Assembly (NCBI GenBank): GCA_020226215.1 | Contig: CM035227.1 | Coordinates: forward strand, 4,891,343 to 4,955,342 | Source: Sindora glabra | Taxonomy: Eukaryota; Streptophyta; Magnoliopsida; Fabales; Fabaceae | Reading direction: 5' to 3' | DNA: 64,000 nt | Notes under the pieces: model-generated | What the model was told of the DNA's origin: nothing | The model's database searches: none | The model's input: only the letters and a program-made list of their open reading frames with translations | Program-made: the position numbers and the translations under genes | Shown here: positions 12,146 through 23,198 of the stretch, one piece after another | Numbering within the stretch: position 1 is the stretch's first letter | How the letters are laid out: each line of letters starts with the position of its first letter

Positions 12146-12507
12146 TGATAGACTGGTTCAGAAAATAAGAAGCTAAGAAAGAAGAAGGAAGAATGAAGAA
12201 AAGATGAGTCTTGTATCACGAATGGGATCCTGTCAGTAACAACCTTACTGATCATGGATAAGAGACAATGCTTTACAGTCCAGGGGACTTTGAGAGCCCT
12301 GGTTCCCTCCCTCTCTAATTTTCCTCTTTCTGTTTCTCCCCCCTACCTCTCTCTCGCTACCCCCTTTTATAAGGCTGTCTGGTCCCCTTATTCTGTTGCT
12401 TTACAGAATTCTGTTATTCTGTTATTCTTGTCTTTCAGTTATTCTGTTATTCCTGTCTTTTCTTATTTCTTCTAATATAAACCCTTTTTATTGAGGGTTT
12501 CCTAACA
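12146..12507 (-). repeat. 5' LTR of the gypsy element (362 bp)
   Basis: Partner of 7185-7545, about 99% identical. It carries the element's promoter, with TATAAAAG on the minus strand at 12364-12371. The plus-strand right edge CTAACA is followed by CTATC, the right copy of the target duplication. Confidence 0.97.
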
Positions 12508-12512
12508 CTATC

Positions 12513-13401
12513 TTAATGTCATCCCCAGTTAATTATGTGGCAAATTGAGTTCCATATTTTCAAATTAAACATGAGAGCTCATCTTATTTTATTTTATTTT
12601 ATTTTTTATGTAATCCATTTTTAAGCTGATATTTATATGATTTTCCTTCAATTATTATTGTAATTATGCATTCACATAGGTATCCAAGCTTGACTCTATA
12701 AATTCATACGTATTTACATATTAGCGCACATGCTTAAAAAGGCATGAACAAGGATTACTTGGAAGAGTTAAAACCAAAAAAAAAAAAGTATTGAACAACT
12801 TAATGCCTTAAATCAATTAAAAATTGTTTGTCTTTTGAAATTTGTTTGGACATTTTAAGGCCACATGATAAGCACTTCCTTAGATGACCTTATGGAGTGC
12901 CATCCATATAAATTATATATAAGGACAGAATAAAACCTAATTACAAGCACCAAGTCCCACCCACTTTAAATGATGAAGAATCTAATGTCCTTTCCCATTG
13001 TCCACCCCCCCCCCCCAAAAAAAAATGTGTCCCAAATGCCATTCCATATTTGAGATCATCAACTACAGTTGGTATTTTGATAGACATGGCAATGTACATA
13101 TGAATTTGAAGGTCCGTTATTGTATTTCTGACGAAAAAAAATATCATACAATACAACAAAACATCAGAAATTATAATGATTTGTAAGATCTTCGTCCTGA
13201 GGTAATACTCAAAAAAAAAATAGCAGCTCCAACCATGATGGCAACATTAAACCCAAAACTGGGACAATTATACCTAAGGAATTTATCAAATACTAGAGAG
13301 TAGAGACCAAAAGAATTGATCTTTCGAGTGGAAAAGTATCTACATATTCCGGAATATATGCTTTTTGTTCGTGCAAACTAGTTGATGGCTGGTAGAGGAT
13401 A
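12513..13401. other. Spacer between the gypsy element and the 3' end of the JAZ gene
   Basis: No separate gene. It contains a homopolymer of 12 C at 13005-13016 followed by about 9 A, and the second copy of a duplicated segment (about 12898-13070, related to 6011-6150). The last few hundred bases probably include the 3' UTR of the JAZ gene on the minus strand, but I cannot fix a poly(A) site. Confidence 0.5.
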
Positions 13402-16400
13402 TTAACCCGAAGAGTTGACAGACAAACTGACACCTTCAGATCCTGGAGTGCTGCATTCAGGTGATTTCTTGCTCATATAGTATGGCGATGTGCACATCAC
13501 CCTAGTAACATGCAAAACCATACTTTAGCTTCACAATGCCATTACAAAGAGCAATGTTGCAATTACTCGTTTTCTTTCACAAATTGTTACTCATTACCAA
13601 TCATTTGACTCGCTACATACTTGACAAAATTTATTTAAAATTATCCTATTTATTTATTGACATCACCTATAATAGCATTAAAACAACGGTTGATGGAGAA
13701 AAATAGTAGTTACCTTTCCTTGCGCTTCTCTAGAAAGCGAGCCAAGGATGCTTTACGAGCCTGAGGCAAGCCAACTGAAAACAACGAGAAACTTAATATT
13801 TGTATTTGCCTCACAACTTACTGAACTTGAGCACATAGTGCGTCCAGAGCACACATAAGCTATACCTGGTGGAACCATTTTAACAGCTGCAGATCCTGCT
13901 GAAGTGACTGCATTAGGAGAATCCAAATGGTTGATTGGGGTAGCTGAAGATGCCACTGGTCTCCCTATAGCAAGTTCGTTGTTGCCAGAAGATCCTCCCA
14001 CAGGCTTAGCACTGGCATGAGAGGCCAACGGAAGAGGGCTTGGTAGGGGGAAGGGCCTGGAGATTGGTGCCTGAACTTGAGCTGCGGATACTGTCCTGTT
14101 CTGAAGTGGAGTAGACGCATTTCCAGCAAGTAACATAACAGCCTGAGCCTGAATGGAAGAACAATTATTAGAAAACAAAAATGCATAAAAATACAAATTG
14201 GTCAATCTGAAATTTTAAAATAAATCAGAAACAAGTCGAGAAGAAATATGCCTTCTCAGGAGATATGTCATCATAAACACACACTGAACCAGCGTAGAAA
14301 ATGGTCATCTGAGCAGGTGTCCCATAGGATTTGGAAGAATTCCTACAAAGAAAACTCAAATTTCAGCCAGTGTTCTTAGTGACATTGTAAATGGCTTTCC
14401 CCACATATGAAATTTATAGTACCTCAAGTCCGTGGTGCCAACTATGGAACCTCTAGATTGAGGAAGAGGAACAGGGGCTATCAGTGAGACTCCTCCAAAT
14501 GGATGTGGTTTTACGGTGGAATTAAGCATGTTCTGGCCATTGGAAGCAAGATTAGATTGCAGACTTAATTGATTTGATTGATTGGAGACTGAAAATAGTC
14601 TTGTTTCCTGAGTGAAAGTCGAATGTTGCTGGGGATGTACTGTCTTCCCATGATTATTTCCTGCATGCTTGTCTCTAAAATTTTTCTACAAAATTTCAAG
14701 GGAAGAAAGTACAGAAGTTCAGTTGCAGAACAGTTATAAAAAAACCCATCAGAAATTCATAGCAGCAGCGACAGTAAAGGATAAGGACATCAATTTTCTA
14801 CACTGGAGATTATTTGAGTCTTTAAGAAACAAAAACAAGTTTTCAGAGTGTCATTGTACTGTAAGTAGGAACAAACCTGGATAACTCCTGAAAATGGCTT
14901 CTGGTTTGAATCAAAAGCTTCAGAGGTTGACATAGTCATGTATCCGGATGAGGCTTGTGGATCAAGAGTAGTCTTTCTTGGCCTATCATGCTGAGTGGCC
15001 TTGAAGGACAGCAAGTGAGGAACAGCAGAGACCTTGTTTGAGAACGACCACTGCATTCCGGAACCCCTCACTGGCACTGCAAATTAAGGACAAAATGGAG
15101 CAGACACTAAAACAGGTCAATAAGAAATCAATTTCAACTTACACAACAATAAAATCAAAATATGCAAAAGAAAAACCATCCGCAAATCATCATGCTAAAT
15201 ATATACCTCAAAAATTAGTAACTTGGGCAATTTGATATGATCCAAGTTACCAAAAAGAGCAGACTTCAAAACTATCATAGAAGAAAATCGATGAAGTTGT
15301 TCATAGGATGGGTAGAGTTACCATCAACTCATTTGTAGAAGCTATGGTAGAGCTTTCATATAAGGAAGCTAAGGCCTTTGCACTATTTCTCATATTCTTT
15401 TTTTCTCACATGTGATCATGTTTAGTATATAATTCTGTATGTCGGTCGCAACTGGCCAATCACTATTCGTAATTGCAAATCTAAGAAGCAAAATAAGGAA
15501 AAGTACTAACTCCTCGTGCAGGTAGAGCTTATTTAATCATATCCACGATGTAAGATGTATTACTGTATTAAATACTATCGTTCCTAATTACATTGTTTCC
15601 TTGAATAAGTATTTTATATTAACGTCACTGCACCATGCCAGCACTAAAACCCAAGACATTACTTTATTTTTGAAGCCCATTCAACGCGGCATATTAAATT
15701 AAGATAAAAGAGCTCACGCCCATGTTAACCATGAATAAAATATGCTTAGAAAAATACATTTGGCTGTCCTCATCATTTAAATATATCATATTAATTTAAA
15801 ACTCCAATGGAAGGAAGAAAAAGAAGAAGCACATTTCACCGCAAAAGTATATAATAATAGTAACAGACAACTAAGACCACATTTCTATTATGCACCAACT
15901 ATCCAACTAACAAAGTACTGTATTATATTTTATCCAAACCATTGCTTTTCCTTTCTATATTGTAAGTATTAAAAGTGAACCAGCTTAAAATAAAATATAT
16001 AACTAGGGAAATAGTAGGGTATGTTTGCATATATTTTTATTTTTTTATTTTTAAAAAATATTTTCAAATTAAAGAAAAATAAATGATAGGGGATGATTGA
16101 TATTGTAAATAAAAAATATTTTATTTAATTACAAAATTAACATTTGAAACAAGAAAATAAATTTAGAAAACTACAAAAAAATATTTCTATTTTTTATTTT
16201 TAAATTATATATTTAAAGAATAATTTTTAACAATAGATTCTAAAAATAAACTGTTAAATAAGTTTTTTTATTTTTAAAAATAAAAAATAAAAAACAAACA
16301 GACCTGTAATTTTTTTTTAGTCTGTGACCATCTCATGAAACAAACGCACTGAGATGAACTGAAAATTTAAATCCAAGTTGCCGTCATCAAATCTAGAGCA

Positions 16401-17127
16401 AAGACTGATTTCAACAGAAGAAATATCTATGCAGTATAATATATATATAATGTATGTATATCTCCATGCGATGCTTGACCTATAATGTAACATCACACCA
16501 TAATACTACATGGACCCGGGTGAAGTGACTGGCCCCCCTTGCATGTCATCCTGAGAAACCTTAATTGATTCATCCAAGTAAAAATAGCTGCAGTGGTCCT
16601 TAGGTTGTGCTTTTTTATTTATCAAAATAAGAAGGGGCGGGGGGAAGAGCCCTCGGTAGTAGTTTGCATTTTCTGCTAGGAAAATGTATTCTTCGTCCCA
16701 AAAGGTGTTGAAAGATAAAAAATCTAAGTGAATGAAGTTCCCAAACCGCCATGCCTTAGAAAACAGGGCAATCAGAACAAATAAAGTATTGTGCACTCAA
16801 AAATTCTCAGAGTTTTTATTTTTATTTCTTTCTCAATCTACAATACCAACTTACCAGAGAAGAGCTAGAATACCTAGAATTTGACAACAAACCAACAAAA
16901 CGAATTAAAGCTCGTAGCAAATCCAAAACTTTTCAAGCTTCAAACTCAACCAATTGCACAATGAATACAAAAATAGAAAAATACACTCTAGAAGCTGGAA
17001 ACTGAGTGAAATAACGAGAAAATTCTTGCAGCATGTCACCTGAGTCCTTTGAACAATCAGCAGCCTCGTCTTTCATGGTTCTCGCACCATTTTTGGAATT
17101 TCTCAAACCCAAAAAATCCATCTCCAT
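13402..17127 (-). CDS. JAZ3: Jasmonate ZIM-domain repressor, JAZ3/TIFY6B-like, 7 coding exons, 361 aa
   Basis: Nuclear repressor of jasmonate signalling: it binds MYC2-type factors, recruits NINJA/TOPLESS through TIFY, and is degraded through COI1 when JA-Ile is present (family knowledge). Coding exons, minus strand: 17040-17127, 14877-15076, 14423-14685, 14252-14342, 13866-14148, 13714-13774, 13402-13501. All phases join without a break. The start is the first ATG in frame and gives MEMDFLGL, the typical JAZ3/4 opening. Residues 37-46 carry MQWSFSNKVS, also family-typical. TIFY is at about 197-224 (TIFYAGSVCVYDD), and the Jas motif at about 309-337 (LPQARKASL, FLEKRKER, SPY). No EAR motif is seen. 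Intron 4 (14149-14251) has a GC donor. Intron 6 is the conserved Jas intron; retaining it gives a stop straight after KER. Intron 1 is about 2 kb and contains a MITE-like insert. Length matches the Arabidopsis protein (about 350 aa). Confidence 0.96.
16018..16304. mobile_element. MITE-like element in JAZ intron 1
   Basis: The left end GGGTATGTTTG followed by T/A-rich sequence matches the inverted right end CAAACAGACC: the two ends pair imperfectly over about 40 bases. The interior is AT-rich and non-coding, and total length is about 287 bp. No clean target duplication was found, so the superfamily is unassigned. Confidence 0.45.
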
Positions 17128-17269
17128 ATGAAAAAAATACAGACAAGCCAAAATGTTACTCTATGTAGTTGCGAATGAATGAAACTTTCTCCAAACTAGA
17201 CCAAGGGGAAAACAAAACAGTTCAAAGAAAAGAAGGTTGCTTGGGCAGCTGGCAGAGTGGAGGGGAAGG

Positions 17270-17510
17270 GCAAGAACGAAGGGGCAAATACATATATATT
17301 AAAAAAATGGAAATAAGCTTGTGTTTTTGCGCTGAGCTTAAAACATAAATCTCAACCGTAGGATTAAAAGGCATCGGTTTTATGCTATGGATCAGTTTGT
17401 TTGAAAATGGGTCGGTCACCACGTGCGCCACCGATCCCGATTCAGAGTGGTGGGCGTTTTGGGGCTTGGCATTCACGATGGCGTTCCCGTTTTTTAACAC
17501 GTGGTTTTTG
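17270..17510 (-). promoter_or_regulatory. JAZ promoter with two G-boxes and a TATA-like box
   Basis: Upstream of the JAZ start codon (17127) there are two perfect CACGTG G-boxes, at 17420-17425 and 17498-17503, about 295 and 373 bases before the ATG. A TATATAT-type box lies at about 17291-17300. The G-box is the core site of MYC2-class bHLH factors, the partners that JAZ proteins inhibit, so a JA feedback loop is the natural reading. Transcription-factor binding is inferred, not shown. Confidence 0.65.
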
Positions 17511-17739
17511 GGTCTTGTCTTTTTCTTATTTTCTACGATAACAAAAAAATTGATTTTGTTATATTGGCTTTTTATTTTTGGTGAAAAAATAATAGATTTG
17601 TTTTGGCATTTTTCTTCCCGACTGGGCGTTTCACGAGAAAAAATTAAGAGATTCTATTTGTCTGTTATGAGCACGGGGCAGCCTGGCTGTCAGACGAAAC
17701 CGCGAAGGACTGAGTTAATTGAAATATCGACACCTTGAA

Positions 17740-20700
17740 TTTAATTTAAAGGATGTGGATCTTTTTATATTTCCCGTCATTTTTTATTATTTTGCGAAGT
17801 TGCAATTTTTTACTTCAAAATTCACTGTTTTTTATTAAAATTTATAATTTCAGGTAAAAATTTTATATCTATTTTTTTCAAAACTTACCATCCTTCTCCT
17901 TTGAAAATAAAAAAGAGAGGAATTATTTCCTAATTCAAAACTGGAGATTTATATTAATAATGTATGCAAAGTATGCCGTACACTATATTCTATTAAGGTA
18001 AGTAGGTTGGTTTTAAAGCACATTACATTGATGTTGATATTGCAATTAGCGTAACATTGTAGGCACCCAGTAAACACACTTTGTCCTATGCCAAATTTGA
18101 TTCGTCATGCTTGCCTAGTTCAATCATTTATCATTCATAAGTTATTTGTTTTAATATCATCACATCTATTTATCCAATACGGCCACTTGAGAGAAGATTA
18201 AAATTGTTTTTGATCTTTTTTTTTTTTTTGCAATAAATATAGTACCTGTATTCTTATTTTATTTAAATCATTGGGTAGAGATATAATAATGAGAGATTTG
18301 ATCCTTTTAAATAGTATGTTAAAAATCTTAAATTTAAAAATTTTCATCATAAATATAAAAAAAATTCTTATCTCATCTGAATTATTAATAAGAAGATCAA
18401 TTATTTGTTACGGATAAAGAAACTAAATCATTTATGATTTTTAATATTTATCTCTTCATGGCTTTAATAGATTAGTATTTATTTTATTAGGACACTTAGC
18501 AAAACTGGTAATAATAAGCTATCTTTATATGCAATGTGATGTTACGGGAAACATAACGTGACAACTCATGCGATCATTAAGTGCGTTGTTCTGAATTTTA
18601 TCTCTCTTAGCTCTGTATGTATGATTTCTAATGCTGCCTTTCTTTATAATTGAGTTTCTTTTCATTGAATAAAATTTTAATTTCTTAGAAAAAAAATCTA
18701 TATATGTATGTATCTAGCAGACGGTAAAAAGTCAACACGGGAAAGACATTTAAATACTTGTTAAAAGGTCGAATCCGGGGATTAAAGAAATGGAAAAGGT
18801 GGGAAAATTGGCGATGAGCGAGTAAAATAAGTTGAATTAAAAAAAGAAAAATATTATATTATGCCAATCGCCATTAAATTTTATTTATATAATAATTTAA
18901 ATTATTGAAACATTGATTTAACTGTAACATCATAACCACCACCTTAAAGTAAATGGCACATGGGTGGATAAAAGAAGATGGGAAAAAAGACGACGGAATC
19001 AAGAAAGAGTGAAGGGGAAGAAGGAGCATGTGCCGTGGATGCGGACGGGGACAGCATGTGATTGCTGAGACCTTTATATTTATTTCATTTTTTTTTCTTT
19101 CCTTTTTTCCATTGGTCCCCGCACGCCACCAACTCAATGACCCCACACGTATTGTATTTTTATTTTTATTGATGAAAATTAAAAAAATTCAATAGATTAT
19201 CTGCTCTTTAATATTAAAACTTAAAACATGTAAATACGTCTGGTGAGGTAAAGATTGGCTGGGGAGCTGTAAAAACAGTAATCAAGTTTCAAAGTATACT
19301 TTAGAGGAGCAAAGAATGCGCACTCTGAACTACAACTATGGAACCCGGAAAAAGGAACTCTTGGGGTAGTCCTTTCCTCTCCACCGTCTGAGATAAAGGA
19401 TCTTTATAGAAGAAAATGTTTGAAGCGGCAAATGACTAACTATCAGTTATGGAAAGCTTGCTTTGAAAGATTATGTTAGTTTTGATATAGGCAAAATTTT
19501 ATATTTTCTAAACATAATCATTCTTCTGTTAGTCCTAACTCATAAAATTCATAGTAAGAAGGATTAAATATGACATCTTCATATTTCTTTTGTATTGAAA
19601 TAAACACTTATTATAATTCTTTTGAATCACATGCTTCAAAATTCTCAACGTGTTTAGTGAGAAAAAGAAAAATTATTAGCTTTTGTGATCGAGGTAATCT
19701 TTACACTTAAATTAGATAATTGCTACTCAACTTTTACTTGTACTTGACTTCATTCATTCAATTTTCTACAATTAAAAGTTCGTTGAGAATACATAAATTA
19801 TTTTTCTATCAAAGTTTTCTTGACTAAAGTGCAAGGAAAAGTGTAAGATCAAGGTTTCATATACCTCCATTTAACTAATGTATTGTGAGGTCACTAATTT
19901 ATGAATCTCTATTTCATGAGTGTTTTGATGTAGCTATTATAATTGTTGTTAAATTAGAGTTTGAAGCATGTGAGTTTATTATTTTTAAGAATTATTTTAT
20001 CTCTTTTGTATAGAATTTTCTACAACAATTGATTAAAATAAAAGCAATCAGAATGAAAATATATAACCTAGCAACAATAAGTGTTTAAGGAGAAGAAGCA
20101 AAAAACATATGAGAGGTAGGATGCAGTATTCACAAGCAACTAAGGAACATTTTAGATAATAATGTCCGAGAGAAATCTGATCAAAATAACGTTGAAAAAA
20201 ATTAAGAAAAAAATATTAGAGAAAATCTAGAACTTGGGAATGCATTTTTAATTTTAACAAACTAAAAAAATTAATTTTTAGATAAGACTCTTAAATTATT
20301 TTATAATTTTTTCAATAATGACTCTGGTTAAGCCTCCCATATTATTTACGCACAGAGATAAATTTATTAACTACACTTTTTTTTTATCTTTTTTTTGCAC
20401 ACAAGCTCACCACTTCTAATACTTATCAATATTCTTATATAAATTTTATATTTAAACTTTTACTAGATGCCTAACTTAATCAACGTAAAATTAAACCTTT
20501 TAAAACATTAACACACTTACAACATTAATTACTTAGTTCTTTGAAGAATTGGATCCTTTTTGAGATTGAGTTGATACCAAAACTTTTCATTATTTTGTAT
20601 TTAGGAATAGATTCGAGGTTGAGCCTTGGGTGTTTAGATGGCAACATTCCCTTTGTAATAAGTAATTTTATTTTTAATAATAAATAAAAAGTTAATCATT

Positions 20701-21040
20701 TATTTTATTATTTATTTTTCAGTTCTATGATATATAAATTATCTAAATGTTATTTAATTGTTTAAAATAAATTTTAAATTAAAAATTCGGAGGATGAAAC
20801 GCATCAAGAGTTCAATTTTCCTCCATTATCAATATCAATAAACAAAACTTGTTTTTAATTGTGTTTCTATCGGTTTGACTATCTTTACTATCTAAAAATA
20901 TTTTACTAACTACTCATGAAAATTAGAATTTAATTCATTTAAAATTGGATTCATAAATAATTTCACATATAAATTTATTTTCAGGTTAATTAAATTCTTT
21001 TTTTTTAGTTTTAAAACAGGGATAAGTGACAAATCCATAA
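17740..21040. other. AT-rich intergenic DNA upstream of JAZ, nothing recognised
   Basis: No supported gene, RNA or complete element. The short open frames here have no family resemblance and are interrupted by AT-rich runs. The stretch 18930-19145 is locally more GC-rich but shows no structure I can name. Confidence 0.5.
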
Positions 21041-21065
21041 AATTCATTGTGAGGTTCAAACTTCA

Positions 21066-21260
21066 ATGTCCCCAATTGAAGTCCCGGGGATACGTGCGAT
21101 ATATTTGTGCCCACTTGGTTCTCTAATGCGTATGGTCTATGATGGATGGCATGTGATTTTGGAAGCCCGGGAGCGCGTGAATCTCTTGTGGTTCACAAGT
21201 CACGAGCGCACCCAGATGGAGTTTTCCGGCCATTTCCATATGGTTGACGGTAAATTGGCA
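21066..21260. other. GC-richer island, unassigned
   Basis: About 190 bases of markedly higher GC, including CCCGGG twice and several CGTG/GCGC words, sit abruptly in DNA of about 75% AT. The plus strand is open for 95 codons from 21066, and the minus strand also reads without many stops. I recognise no protein family in any frame. It could be a fragment of a decayed gene or transposon, or a CpG-containing regulatory patch. Confidence 0.35.
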
Positions 21261-21295
21261 TGTGTTTTTACATATGTGTTCTCCCTAGTACTTTC

Positions 21296-22518
21296 TAGAT
21301 ATCGATTTAAAGAATATTTTTATTTTTATTCATTTATCATTTTAAAAAATTAATAATACATTTATTATATTTTTTCAAATATTATTTCTATAATTTAAAT
21401 AAATACATAATAATTTCACTTATTAATTAACTTTTAATAAAAATATATTAATAAACTAAAATTCATTCCCCTTAAAATTAATATTATTTATTATATTTTT
21501 TAATTTTTATGTATTAACCTTAAATGATACTTAAAACTTAAAAGAAATGAAAAAAGTACTATCCAATGAAATTACTTCAGCTAAATTTGTTGCACCTAAT
21601 CAATTAAATAAATGGATTACTGTGTTCTCATGAATTCATATTAATTAATATTAATTAATAGTTAAATGCAGTTGTAGACTGTAATTACTAAAAAGGATTC
21701 AAATTAAATAGTTATCAATTTATTTATCCATTTATTAATTTCGGAGAGTTCATACAGATTAAAAATTTAACTTTCCAAATTTTAAGGTATTAAAAATTAT
21801 AAAAATTAACAAATGCTCTTCATTTATTAATTATAATTAAGGACATGTAATATAATTGGAGTATACAAGAATTTCTCTTCAATTGTAACACTTATCTCTA
21901 TCATTATTTATTGACAATTATCAATTTATAATTTTTTGTTAATTCTGTGAGGTCACACAATTCGAAAATTTGATTCTCCAATTTTCTAAAGCATTAAAAA
22001 GTCTAAAAATTGGTAGTTAAATCTTATTTGTTAAATAACACTAAAGTCATGTATTATAATTATGATATTTCTCTTGTATCTAGATAAAAAATTTGGATGT
22101 CAATATCTTAATTGACAAGCCAATTTAATTTTAATAAATATGTAACTAGTGACGAGTCATTAAATAATCTATAATACTTTAATTAGTGTTTTTTTACCTT
22201 TAATATAACCTCAAAGTTCATATTATTTTCAAATTGACTTTAATCCATTTAAACCTAATAAAAACCTATTTAATTATTTAAGAACTCTATACATTTTGAC
22301 CAAAAAAAGGAGAAATAAACGACTTTGCTCACATACACCCAAAGATCAATTTATATTAGCATGTCAAGAAATTTTTTTATAATTTATTTGTTTTATTATT
22401 TGATAAATTGAAGTTTTTGTTTAAAATTTAAAGACCCATTTTATTAGTAAATTAAATGAACATTTTCCTTGGTAATTCTATATACAAGTTATGCATAGAT
22501 TGACTGGATTAGACATGT

Positions 22519-22555
<37 letters not shown>

Positions 22556-23145
22556 GTATATGTATATTTTAATACATCTATTCAGTTTTATATTTAGGTC
22601 ATATTAATTTATATAAATAATTAAATTACTTGCTGATATTTATAATGATATTTGATATTATTTTTAAAAATTTTACTCTGTATTATATTTAGAATTCAAA
22701 CTTAGGATTTTGTGTGGGTTTGTATTAAGGCTATATTTAGTGCAAGTATTCAATATGCTAGCTTATTTGATTCTATTTCACACCATAAATAAGTTAATTT
22801 ATATTTTATTGACTTAGTATATATATTATAAGACAACTTCTAGAGATATCCTATATGCAAACCTATTAAAAAAATAAATTTTGATTTAATATTTTAAAAA
22901 CTTATAATTTATAAGCTATTATGTACCTTTTTAATTTTTTTTAATTCATCCTTATTTTTTTATTAATTTACAATTTATACCCTTTATAAAAGAAACTTAA
23001 ATATCTTTTTAATAATGTGTTTCCACCTTCAATTCCTTTTTTATTCTTTTTTTAATTAAATCATAAGTAATTATATTTTTACACTAAACTCTTGACAAAG
23101 AAAAATAAATAGGTAAGTAAATAAATATATGATATCATAAAAAAG
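21296..23145. repeat. Copy A of a ~1.9-kb tandem duplication
   Basis: From 'gatatcgatttaaag' at about 21296 to 'ctcttgacaaag' at about 23098 and beyond, the sequence parallels 23199-24900 base for base at an offset of about 1.88-1.90 kb, with scattered substitutions and indels. Copy A has about 115 extra bases near 22740-22860 and a longer AT run at 22524-22550. No coding content. Confidence 0.85.
22523..22571. repeat. AT microsatellite with GTATAT variants
   Basis: About 14 AT units followed by 'gtatatgtatatgtatat'. The corresponding site in copy B (about 24408) has only four AT units, so the run expanded after the duplication. Confidence 0.9.
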
Positions 23146-23198
23146 TTCAAAAATGAACTAAAAATTATTTTTATTTTTCTATTTTAAGTTATATATGA

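Larger units (their letters stand above)
7185..12507 (-). mobile_element. Complete Ty3/gypsy chromovirus LTR retrotransposon, probably Reina-type
   Basis: A 5.3-kb element in minus orientation with LTRs at 7185-7545 (3' LTR) and 12146-12507 (5' LTR). Both have TG..CA ends on the plus strand and are flanked by a perfect 5-bp duplication, CTATC, at 7180-7184 and 12508-12512. Just inside the 5' LTR is a primer site for initiator tRNA-Met; just outside the 3' LTR is a G-rich polypurine tract. One frame runs gag, protease, reverse transcriptase, RNase H, integrase and a C-terminal chromodomain, broken by two stops. The domain order with integrase last identifies Ty3/gypsy, and the chromodomain identifies a chromovirus. 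The small size and short LTRs suggest the Reina lineage, which is inference. The LTRs differ by 3 substitutions and 1 single-base indel, so insertion is recent: a few hundred thousand years at commonly used plant rates. Confidence 0.97.

Noticed and set aside
17382..17738. 118-codon open frame on the plus strand upstream of the JAZ gene
   Set aside because: It lies over the JAZ promoter and its G-boxes, is antisense to that gene, and resembles no protein family.
21066..21353. Organelle-derived DNA as the source of the GC-rich island
   Set aside because: I considered plastid or mitochondrial origin but could not match it to any organelle gene I recognise, so it is left unassigned.
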